A DNA stretch of 6,712 nucleotides from Omnitrophica WOR_2 bacterium RIFCSPLOWO2_01_FULL_41_12 (GTDB taxonomy: Bacteria > Omnitrophota > Gorgyraeia > Gygaellales > Profunditerraquicolaceae): positions 1-6,712 of the forward strand of contig MHGW01000031.1 of assembly GCA_001805765.1 (NCBI GenBank). Direction: 5' to 3'. A program made the position numbers and the translations under genes. The notes under the pieces were generated by a model. That model saw only the letters and a list, made by a program, of their open reading frames with translations, did not search any database and was not told where the DNA came from. Shown piece after piece: positions 1 to 6,090 of this stretch; the first letter of the stretch is position 1; each line of letters begins with the position of its first letter.

Positions 1-954
1 AGAGTAAAGGATACGGTTAGAAGATACCGACTTCTAATCAGTAATGATAAAGTCCTGCTGGGTGTTTCAGGAGGGCCGGATTCAGTAACGCTGCTTTATC
101 TATTAAACAGTTTAAAGAAAGAATTTAAACTTAAGCTGCACATCGCCCATTTAGACCATCGCTTAAGGAAAGATTCTTATCAGGACAGGGAATTTGTAGA
201 GCACTTAGGCCGAAAACTAAATATCCCCGTAACTTCTAGCCAGATTAATATTAAGGAAATATCCAAAAGAGGCTCGCTGGAAGAAATAGCCAGGAATGCG
301 CGTTTGGCTTTTTTCTTTAAGGTGGCCAAAGATATCAAAGCCAAAAAAATTGCCTTAGGCCATAATCTTGATGACCAGGCAGAAACCGTGCTCATGCGTA
401 TTTTAAGGGGCACTGGTTTATATGGATTAGCGGGGATTTTGCCTAAAAGAAATATTGCCGGTTTCTGGATTATCCGGCCTTTAATTGAAGTCAGGCGCAA
501 AGACATAGAGGCGTTTTTAAAGAGAAAAAATATTAGGCCGCGCATCGATGCCTCTAATTTAGAGGATATCTATTTCAGGAATAAGATTAGGAATAGGTTA
601 ATGCCGCTTTTAGCCAAAGACTACAATAAAAATATTAAAGAGGTCTTGTGTAATATGGCGCAAGGCGTAGGCTACGATTATGATTATCTCAGTAGGGCTG
701 CCCAAAGAGCAATGAAACAATTAAAATATAAAATTAATCTTAAAAAATTTGTCCACCTGCACCCTGCAATGCAAAGGTTGGCCATCAGGTTCAATATCGC
801 CAAGGTTAAAGGCGACACGCGCAGGCTTACCTTTCAGCACATCAAAGAGGTAGAAGACCTGATTTTTAACCGGCCAGTAAATTCCGTAGTTGACCTGCCC
901 AAAGGGGTTTCTGCAGTCAAGAAAAAGCACTCTCTTATCTTCTATCACCGCTAA
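1..954 (+). CDS. tilS: tRNA(Ile)-lysidine synthetase TilS, 5' end outside window
   Basis: The open frame enters from the left edge and encodes 317 visible residues ending in TAA. TilS is a cytoplasmic ATP-dependent enzyme that attaches lysine to C34 of the CAU-anticodon tRNA(Ile), making it read AUA. Seen directly (numbering from the first codon in the window): the PP-loop SGGPDS at 23-28, HLDHRLRKDS at 50-59, GHNLDDQAET at 120-129 with the following LRGTGLYGLAGI, RPLIEVRR, and RNKIRNRL at 193-200. These are the conserved N-terminal domain motifs. Only 22 residues precede the P-loop, which is near the family norm, so the true start should lie a few codons upstream; the internal ATG at 304 is far too late. 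About 110 residues follow the catalytic domain, so this is a short form close in length to Aquifex TilS (about 311 residues) rather than the 430-470 residues of E. coli or Bacillus forms. A hairpin follows the stop. Confidence 0.95.
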   Translation, partial: RVKDTVRRYRLLISNDKVLLGVSGGPDSVTLLYLLNSLKKEFKLKLHIAHLDHRLRKDSYQDREFVEHLGRKLNIPVTSSQINIKEISKRGSLEEIARNARLAFFFKVAKDIKAKKIALGHNLDDQAETVLMRILRGTGLYGLAGILPKRNIAGFWIIRPLIEVRRKDIEAFLKRKNIRPRIDASNLEDIYFRNKIRNRLMPLLAKDYNKNIKEVLCNMAQGVGYDYDYLSRAAQRAMKQLKYKINLKKFVHLHPAMQRLAIRFNIAKVKGDTRRLTFQHIKEVEDLIFNRPVNSVVDLPKGVSAVKKKHSLIFYHR

Positions 955-962
955 ATTAAAAT

Positions 963-1010
963 TTAATATTCCCCGCTATGAATAGCGGGGAATATTAACT
1001 CTTGATTTTA
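963..1010 (+). terminator. Probable intrinsic terminator after tilS
   Basis: A perfect 17-bp inverted repeat (963-979 paired with 982-998) begins 8 nt after the tilS stop. Its core is CCCCGCTAT / ATAGCGGGG with AT-rich outer pairs; folded, it closes a four-base TGAA loop. The downstream tail CTCTTGATTTTA is only moderately T-rich, so termination strength is uncertain. Position and symmetry argue for a tilS terminator that separates it from the ftsH unit. It could instead be an mRNA-stabilising hairpin. Confidence 0.7.
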
Positions 1011-1030
1011 TAAGTGTTTAAATATATAAT
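1002..1030 (+). promoter_or_regulatory. Sigma70-type promoter for the ftsH operon
   Basis: A -35 element TTGATT (1002-1007) is separated by exactly 17 nt from a consensus -10 element TATAAT (1025-1030). Transcription would start near 1036-1038, giving a leader of about 29 nt before the ftsH ATG. The -35 box starts only 3 nt after the terminator hairpin and shares the terminator's T-rich tail. It is the only strong promoter I see in the window and probably drives ftsH through nnrD. Confidence 0.75.
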
Positions 1031-1032
1031 AG

Positions 1033-1047
1033 AAAATCTAAGATTTT
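1033..1047. promoter_or_regulatory. 15-bp palindrome over the predicted ftsH transcription start
   Basis: AAAATCT (1033-1039) and AGATTTT (1041-1047) are perfect inverted repeats around one base. The site begins 2 nt after the -10 box and covers the predicted start point, a typical place for a repressor operator. In AT-rich DNA such a palindrome can arise by chance, and I recognise no known regulator motif (it is not CIRCE). Confidence 0.3.
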
Positions 1048-1051
1048 AATC

Positions 1052-1058
1052 AAAGGAG
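1052..1058 (+). promoter_or_regulatory. Ribosome binding site of ftsH
   Basis: AAAGGAG lies 7 nt before the ATG at 1066. It is the only strong Shine-Dalgarno sequence in the window and fixes the ftsH start. Confidence 0.85.
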
Positions 1059-1065
1059 CGAAAAA

Positions 1066-2928
1066 ATGGCAAATAATTTTCATAAGTTGAAGAAGAATAA
1101 GGTATTTAGAAAAATTCCCTTGGGCTGGATATTCGGGATAATTATCTTTTACCTGCTTATTAATGCCCTGAATGTATCTATTACCGGAATCCCTAAGGAG
1201 ATAACCTACGGCGAATTTTACCGCACGCTTAAAGACGAGGCGCAGAATATCAAATCTCTGGTGAAGATTGAGAATGAACTGCAAGGCGAATTTAAAGACG
1301 GCACTAAATTTAAGCTCAATATTCCCGATAATGACCAGGAATTGCTTAGCCTTATCCGGCAGAATGTGCAAAATTTTGATGTCAAGCCTTTACGTACTTT
1401 TTGGGCAGCCTTGATCTTTAATTTAGGCCCGGTAATACTTTTGATATTTTTCTGGTGGATGATGGCGGCCAAGGGAGAGCAGCTGGGAAACCGGATTATG
1501 ACTTTTGGCAAGATGCGGCCAAAAATCCATAACGAGAAAGAATCAGAAAAGGTAACCTTTGATGATGTGGCTGGAGTGGATGAGGCCAAGGAAGAACTAC
1601 AGGAAGTCATTGAGTTTTTAAAAGACCCGAAAAAATTCCAGAGATTAGGCGGTAAAATCCCCAAAGGAGTTTTATTGGTGGGGCCGCCGGGCTGCGGAAA
1701 AACTTTGATTGCTAAGGCCGTAGCCGGAGAAGCCGGAGTCCCCTTCTTTAGTATTTCAGGTTCGGATTTTGTGGAGATGTTTGTGGGAGTTGGCGCGTCA
1801 CGCGTCCGAGATTTATTTGAGCAGGGCCGGCGCGCAGCAAAAACCTCTGGGAAGGGTGCAATTATTTTTATTGATGAAATAGATGCGGTAGGCCGCTTAC
1901 GTTTTTCCGGTATTGGCGGAGGCCATGATGAAAGAGAACAGACCCTGAATGCGCTACTAGTAGAGATGGATGGTTTTGATACCCAACAGGGCCTGATACT
2001 TATTGCCGCTACTAACCGGCCGGATACTTTAGACCCGGCAATTTTACGCCCGGGCAGATTTGACCGGACTATTATTGTCAACTTACCCGATATAAAAGGA
2101 AGGGAAGAAATCCTGAAAGTGCATACGCGTAAAATAAAACTTTCTCCCAATGTAGGCTTCAGGTCTATTGCCAGCCAGACGCCGGGCTTTTCCGGAGCAG
2201 ATATTGCTAATCTTTGTAATGAGGCGGCTTTGTTAGCAGCCAGATTTAATAAAGAGTCAGTAGAGATGTCCGATTTTGAGAAATCCGTGGAACGGGTGTT
2301 GATGGGCCCGGAGAAGAAGAGCCATATTATGTCCAAGAAGGAAAAAGAGATTACTGCGCTGCATGAATCCGGGCATGCTCTTCTATCTTTGCTGCTTCCG
2401 GAAGTAAACCCATTAAAGAAAGTCTCTATAATTCCCCGCGGTTTAGCCGGCGGATATACTTTTACTCCGCCGTTGGAAGATAGGCACTATTGGGGAAAGA
2501 GGGAGTTAATCGCTGAGATTGCGCTGATGTTAGGCGGAAGGGCATCTGAGGAAATAAATTTAAGCGAAGTGACTACTGGCGCGCAGAATGATTTGGAGAT
2601 GGCTACAGTTACAGCGCGCAGGATGGTCACTCAATATGGTATGTCCGAGAAGTTAGGCAATATTACCCTGGGAAGAAGAGAGGGCCTGGTTTTCTTGGGC
2701 CGCGATATTATGGAAGAGAAGAATTACAGCGAAGAGACTGCCCGCCTCATTGATGAAGAGGTGAAAAAAATCGTGGATGCCTCTTATAGCAAAGCCAAAA
2801 CTTTATTAGAGGAGAATTTAGAGAAGTTAAAAATTTTATCTAATGCCCTTTTAGAAAAAGAGGTGCTTGATGGCGAAGAAGTCAAGCGTATGCTGGGTAT
2901 AGATAAAAAAGACGAAACCGCAAGTTAA
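1066..2928 (+). CDS. ftsH: ATP-dependent zinc metalloprotease FtsH
   Basis: A 620-residue membrane AAA+ protease that, as a hexamer, extracts and degrades membrane and short-lived cytosolic proteins. Order seen: a basic N-terminus; membrane helix 1 at about 18-40; an extracytoplasmic segment of about 70 residues; membrane helix 2 at about 112-134; Walker A GPPGCGKT (206-213); pore motif FVEMFVGVGASR (235-246); Walker B IIFIDEIDA (266-274); second region of homology TNRPDTLDPAILRPGRFDR (316-334); zinc site HESGH (433-437) with E434 catalytic; and the third zinc ligand D509 in TTGAQNDLEMAT. All catalytic residues are present. Two mild variants are Cys for the usual Thr in Walker A and Ser for the usual Ala in HEAGH; neither should abolish activity. 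Length is normal for the family. It is the first gene of the operon, with its own promoter and Shine-Dalgarno site, and its TAA directly abuts the folP ATG. Confidence 0.98.
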   Translation: MANNFHKLKKNKVFRKIPLGWIFGIIIFYLLINALNVSITGIPKEITYGEFYRTLKDEAQNIKSLVKIENELQGEFKDGTKFKLNIPDNDQELLSLIRQNVQNFDVKPLRTFWAALIFNLGPVILLIFFWWMMAAKGEQLGNRIMTFGKMRPKIHNEKESEKVTFDDVAGVDEAKEELQEVIEFLKDPKKFQRLGGKIPKGVLLVGPPGCGKTLIAKAVAGEAGVPFFSISGSDFVEMFVGVGASRVRDLFEQGRRAAKTSGKGAIIFIDEIDAVGRLRFSGIGGGHDEREQTLNALLVEMDGFDTQQGLILIAATNRPDTLDPAILRPGRFDRTIIVNLPDIKGREEILKVHTRKIKLSPNVGFRSIASQTPGFSGADIANLCNEAALLAARFNKESVEMSDFEKSVERVLMGPEKKSHIMSKKEKEITALHESGHALLSLLLPEVNPLKKVSIIPRGLAGGYTFTPPLEDRHYWGKRELIAEIALMLGGRASEEINLSEVTTGAQNDLEMATVTARRMVTQYGMSEKLGNITLGRREGLVFLGRDIMEEKNYSEETARLIDEEVKKIVDASYSKAKTLLEENLEKLKILSNALLEKEVLDGEEVKRMLGIDKKDETAS

Positions 2929-4125
2929 ATGATTTCTGTCCTAGAAATATCCAATTCGCAAGATATAAAACAAATAATGCAAGATATCAAAGTGGATAAT
3001 TACGGCATTAAAATAATGCTGCCTAAAGCCATTACGCACCTCATTAGGATAAATTCCGTATCCTGCATTACGGCGAATATATTGAAACAGGAAATGCTTT
3101 CTTTGGGTGGTGATGTGGCTGTAGCCCGAGATGCCTTAACCGGAAGGATAAAGCGCACGGATTGCCTGGCCATGGGCAATCTTTCGCAATTCAACCGTTT
3201 AAATAAGAAACTCAAGAAGCAACCTTTTGGTTTAAATGAAATCTCTCGCAATTTAGAACAGACGCTCGGCAATTATCAAAAGGATAGATTCTGTCTTGAC
3301 CTGGGTAAGTTCAAGTTGAGATTCAGAACCGGCAAGACCTATATTATGGGTGTGGTAAATTTAACTCCGGATTCATTTAGCCAAGATGGATTGTATGGCC
3401 AAAATTTAAATTATATTGTTGATTATGCAGAGCAAATGGTTAAAGACGGAGCGGATATTATCGATCTAGGCGGAGAATCCAGCCGGCCAGGAGCAAAACC
3501 AGTTTCGCTAAAAGAAGAATTATCCAGAACCATACCGGTGATAAAAATACTGGCAAAAAAGATAAAGGTGCCGATTTCTATAGATACTTATAAGCCGCAA
3601 GTCGCAAGGCAAGCGCTGGATAACGGAGCAAATATCGTCAATGATATTACAGGTTTAAAAAATCCTAAGATGGCGAAGCTGATAGCTAAATATAGGGCCG
3701 GGGTAATTATTATGCATATGCAGGGTGAACCTGCAACTATGCAGAATAAACCCGTATACAAAAATTTAATTACCGAGATTATAGGGTCTTTGGATAAAGC
3801 CATAAATCAGGCGGTAAGTAACGGTATAGAAAAAGAAAAAATCATTATTGACCCGGGGCTGGGTTTTGGCAAAACCAAAGAGCATAATTTAGAAATATTA
3901 AATAATCTGCACGAATTTAAAGTCTTAGGCCGGCCTTTACTAGTGGGGCCTTCGAGAAAATCTTTCCTCAGTAAAATATTAAATTTAGGGCCGGGGATGA
4001 GAATTTTTGGCACAGTGTCTGCCTGCGTTTTGGCAGCTAAAAATGGCGCGCATATTGTCCGGGTGCACGATGTCAAAGAAGTAAAGCAGGCTTTAAAAGT
4101 ATCAGAGGCGATTAATAATATATGA
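2929..4125 (+). CDS. folP: Dihydropteroate synthase, long form with N-terminal extension
   Basis: A 398-residue cytoplasmic enzyme condensing 6-hydroxymethyl-7,8-dihydropterin pyrophosphate with p-aminobenzoate to give 7,8-dihydropteroate, a step of folate synthesis. The TIM-barrel domain begins near residue 136. Seen: NLTPDSF (144-150), the pterin-binding GGESSRPGA (181-189), SIDT (217-220), N238-D239, HMQGEPATMQ (263-272), DPGLGFGK (308-315), SRKSF (342-346) and the terminal RVHD (378-381). The conserved residues are present, so it should be active. The first roughly 130 residues are an extra domain absent from E. coli FolP (about 280 residues), including an ILKQEMLSLGGDVAVARDAL-like stretch; I recall similar extensions in FolP of clostridia and other anaerobes. 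The ATG at 2929 was chosen because it directly follows the ftsH stop and keeps the whole extension. No clear Shine-Dalgarno site is visible, suggesting translational coupling to ftsH. Confidence 0.95.
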   Translation: MISVLEISNSQDIKQIMQDIKVDNYGIKIMLPKAITHLIRINSVSCITANILKQEMLSLGGDVAVARDALTGRIKRTDCLAMGNLSQFNRLNKKLKKQPFGLNEISRNLEQTLGNYQKDRFCLDLGKFKLRFRTGKTYIMGVVNLTPDSFSQDGLYGQNLNYIVDYAEQMVKDGADIIDLGGESSRPGAKPVSLKEELSRTIPVIKILAKKIKVPISIDTYKPQVARQALDNGANIVNDITGLKNPKMAKLIAKYRAGVIIMHMQGEPATMQNKPVYKNLITEIIGSLDKAINQAVSNGIEKEKIIIDPGLGFGKTKEHNLEILNNLHEFKVLGRPLLVGPSRKSFLSKILNLGPGMRIFGTVSACVLAAKNGAHIVRVHDVKEVKQALKVSEAINNI

Positions 4126-4889
4126 TCTTAAATTTTATTTTAATTTGGAAGCCGATAATTGAAATAACTCTGCTTTGGTTTGTGATTTATCATATTATGC
4201 TGTTTTTTGAAGGCACGCGTGCAGTTCAGGTATTGCGGGGCATAGTTATTCTTCTGGTGGCTTTTTTCTTATTTCAGAAATTTGGTTTAGAGGTGCTGGA
4301 ATGGCTTTTAACCAAATTATTCGCTATATCAATTATAGCCATATTAGTAATCTTCCATCCTGAAATAAGGCAGGGCCTGGCGCGCTTAGGACAGCGTCAT
4401 CTCTTCGGCACGCCTTTAAAGGAAGAAGAACTAGATTATATCTTAAACCAGATCGTAAGGGCGGTAGAGTCTCTTTGCAAGGATAAGAGAGGGGCGCTGA
4501 TCGCTATAGAAAAGAATGATCCTCTGAATTCCTATATTGGCAGCGGTATTCTCGTAGATGCCCGGGTAAGCAGCGATTTGATTCAGAACATATTTACGCC
4601 TAATAGCCTGCTCCATGACGGCGGCCTAATTATTCAGCATGGCCGGATTACCGCGGCAGGTTGTTTATTTCCGCTTACCCAAGATGCTTCTTTAAGCCGT
4701 ATATTCGGGACCAGGCATCGCGCTGCCCTAGGCTTAAGCGAAGAAACAGACGCAGTCATTATTATCGTTTCTGAAGAAAGGCAGGATATGTCCTTAGTTT
4801 ACCGAGGCAAATTGCAAAAAGATTTAAGCCGCGAGGATTTAATTTTTAAGGTAAAACAAATATTAAAGTTAGCCAAAGAAAATGTTTAA
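4122..4889 (+). CDS. cdaA: Membrane diadenylate cyclase CdaA (DisA_N domain)
   Basis: A 255-residue membrane enzyme that makes cyclic di-AMP from two ATP. The first roughly 80 residues hold about three hydrophobic helices (about 9-29, 37-52 and 62-79). They are followed by the family's HPEIRQGLARLGQ junction (79-91) and the DisA_N catalytic domain: LLHDGGLII (163-171), ITAAGCLFPLT (176-186), GTRHR (196-200) and the SEETD segment (206-210). The RHR motif matches the family. The usual DGA motif reads DGG here (166-168); the Asp and first Gly are kept, so activity is likely but worth testing. Length is close to Listeria and Bacillus CdaA (about 270). The ATG overlaps the folP stop as ATGA; a weak AGAGG at 4104-4108 lies 13 nt upstream, so coupled translation is likely. 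The next ORF encodes only the membrane anchor of its usual partner CdaR, and glmM, normally next, is not here. Confidence 0.94.
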   Translation: MILNFILIWKPIIEITLLWFVIYHIMLFFEGTRAVQVLRGIVILLVAFFLFQKFGLEVLEWLLTKLFAISIIAILVIFHPEIRQGLARLGQRHLFGTPLKEEELDYILNQIVRAVESLCKDKRGALIAIEKNDPLNSYIGSGILVDARVSSDLIQNIFTPNSLLHDGGLIIQHGRITAAGCLFPLTQDASLSRIFGTRHRAALGLSEETDAVIIIVSEERQDMSLVYRGKLQKDLSREDLIFKVKQILKLAKENV

Positions 4890-5022
4890 GAAAAAGATTA
4901 GCGTTGGTGAGCGGATGCGGCACTGGTTTACGTATCATCCCTGGCTAAAGCTTATTTCGTTTATTTTAGCAATACTAGTCTGGTTTTATGTTAAAGGCGA
5001 GATCAGCCGGTTTAATTATTAA
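4882..5022 (+). CDS. 46-residue membrane stub resembling the CdaR/YbbR N-terminus
   Basis: A short open frame starts inside the cdaA 3' end (8-nt overlap) and stops 1 nt before the pdxJ ATG, filling the gap exactly. The peptide has a basic start (MFKKK), more basic residues up to H14, then one hydrophobic segment at about 19-37 (WLKLISFILAILVWFYV), then a short KGEISRFNY tail. The pattern WLKLISxxLAxxxWFYV is what I recognise as the membrane anchor at the start of YbbR/CdaR proteins, which are encoded directly after cdaA in many bacteria and bind CdaA. CdaR then has several extracytoplasmic YbbR domains; here none follow, in this frame or in another. It is either a minimal single-helix CdaA partner or the remnant of a deleted cdaR. 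Gene identity is inferred from context plus the helix signature. No strong Shine-Dalgarno site is visible; translation would be coupled to cdaA. Confidence 0.7.
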   Translation: MFKKKISVGERMRHWFTYHPWLKLISFILAILVWFYVKGEISRFNY

Positions 5023-5023
5023 G

Positions 5024-5737
5024 ATGCTTAAGCTAGGCGTAAATATTGACCATGTGGCGACATTAAGAGAGTTAAGGCGCGGTATAGAGCCGGAACCGGT
5101 GTTTGCCGCCTTAGTCTGTCAGGCCAATGGTGCCGATAGCATAGTGGTGCATTTAAGGGAAGACCGCCGGCATATTAAAGAAAGAGATTTATGTATTTTA
5201 AAAGAAATAGTCAAGATAAAGTTAAATTTAGAGATGTCTGTGGCAGCGGATATTGTGCAGATTGCCTGCAAGGTAAAGCCGGACCAGGCAACCTTGGTGC
5301 CGGAAAAAAGACAAGAGATTACTACCGAGGGGGGGTTAGATGTAATCGCCAATTTTAAAAAGATAAAACAGGCCTTAAATAAGTTAGAATCTCAAGGAAT
5401 CGAGTTGAGTTTATTTATTGACCCGGACAAGAAACAGATTGATGCTGCCAAAAAAGTTGGCGTAGGAATGATAGAATTGCATACCGGCCGTTATGCCGAC
5501 GCAAAAAATGAAAAAGAACAGGATAAATTTTTTAAAGAATTAGAAATTGCTACGCATTATGCTAAAACAAAGGGATTGGTGGTGAACGCAGGCCATGGCC
5601 TGAATTATTATAATGTTTACCGGGTAGCTAAAATAAAAGGCATAGAAGAATTAAATATCGGATACTCTATAGTCTGCCGCGCGGTATTAGTCGGCTTAGA
5701 GCGCGCAGTAAAAGAAATGAAGGCATTGATGCAATGA
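5024..5737 (+). CDS. pdxJ: Pyridoxine 5'-phosphate synthase PdxJ
   Basis: A 237-residue cytoplasmic TIM-barrel enzyme that condenses 1-deoxy-D-xylulose 5-phosphate with 3-amino-2-oxopropyl phosphate to form pyridoxine 5'-phosphate, in the DXP-dependent route to PLP. It matches E. coli PdxJ closely in order: GVNIDHVATLR (5-15), VHLREDRRHI (42-51), NLEM (68-71), LVPEKRQEITTEGGLDV (91-107), LFIDPD (130-135), ELHTGRYADAK (151-161), VNAGHGL (187-193) and LNIG (210-213). By alignment with E. coli the catalytic residues are H43, E70 and H191, all present. The His after NIG (E. coli H216) is Tyr214 here, in the phosphate-binding loop. An upstream in-frame ATG at 4988 would add 12 unlike-family residues and overlap the preceding stub; I chose 5024 because it puts GVNIDH at the usual distance from the start. 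No Shine-Dalgarno site is visible and the gap to the previous stop is 1 nt. Confidence 0.96.
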   Translation: MLKLGVNIDHVATLRELRRGIEPEPVFAALVCQANGADSIVVHLREDRRHIKERDLCILKEIVKIKLNLEMSVAADIVQIACKVKPDQATLVPEKRQEITTEGGLDVIANFKKIKQALNKLESQGIELSLFIDPDKKQIDAAKKVGVGMIELHTGRYADAKNEKEQDKFFKELEIATHYAKTKGLVVNAGHGLNYYNVYRVAKIKGIEELNIGYSIVCRAVLVGLERAVKEMKALMQ

Positions 5738-6090
5738 TTATCGGAACCGGAGTGGATATAACTGAGGTGAGGCGCCTGCGCCAGGCCATTGAGAAATGGG
5801 GAGACGGATTTTTGCACCGCGTATTTACCAAGGAAGAATTAGAAAACTCCAAGACGCGCGGAAGTTTATATCAGCACTTAGCCGGTAGATTTGCCGCAAA
5901 AGAGGCGGTATTTAAGGCATTGGGTGATATGGGATTAAATTGGAAAGACGTGCAGATTTTAAATGACAAAGACGGTAAGCCACTTTGCGTGATTCGTAAC
6001 GGAAAAAACAAAAAACTAGATGTGCATATTTCTATTTCTCACGTGAAAAATTATGCGGTTGCCAACGCGATTATTACGCAGAAGCCCTGA
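5734..6090 (+). CDS. acpS: Holo-[acyl-carrier-protein] synthase AcpS
   Basis: A 118-residue enzyme of the usual length that moves the 4'-phosphopantetheine group of CoA onto the serine of acyl carrier protein, activating fatty acid synthesis; AcpS family enzymes act as trimers in the cytoplasm. Seen: GTGVDITEVRRL (4-15) with the Mg-binding D8, RVFTKEEL (29-36), HLAGRFAAKEAVFKALG (48-64) with the Mg-binding E57 and K61, and SISHVKNYAVANAII (100-114). The ATG overlaps the pdxJ stop as ATGA, and TGAAGG at 5718-5723 is a plausible Shine-Dalgarno site. The pdxJ-acpS pairing is common in bacteria. Its 3' end is read in a second frame by the next gene for about 38 nt. Confidence 0.96.
   Translation: MIIGTGVDITEVRRLRQAIEKWGDGFLHRVFTKEELENSKTRGSLYQHLAGRFAAKEAVFKALGDMGLNWKDVQILNDKDGKPLCVIRNGKNKKLDVHISISHVKNYAVANAIITQKP

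Noticed and set aside
206..437. Possibility that the tilS region is a pseudogene because its longest ATG-started frame begins only at 304
   Set aside because: The frame is open without interruption from base 1 and contains the complete P-loop and HLDH motifs; the start codon is simply outside the window.
1218..2336. A 372-codon open frame on the - strand opposite ftsH
   Set aside because: It lies wholly antisense to the conserved AAA+ region of FtsH, its translation is rich in Ser/Pro/Ile typical of a shadow frame, and it shows no recognisable domain.
1690..2380. FtsH Walker A Cys (GPPGCGKT) and HESGH as signs of an inactive protease
   Set aside because: The nucleotide-binding Lys-Thr, catalytic Glu and all three zinc ligands are kept; the changed positions are variable or conservative.
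4988..5023. Earlier start for pdxJ at ATG 4988, adding 12 residues
   Set aside because: The extra residues have no counterpart in E. coli PdxJ, and this start would overlap the 46-codon frame. ATG 5024 places GVNIDH at the usual distance from the N-terminus.
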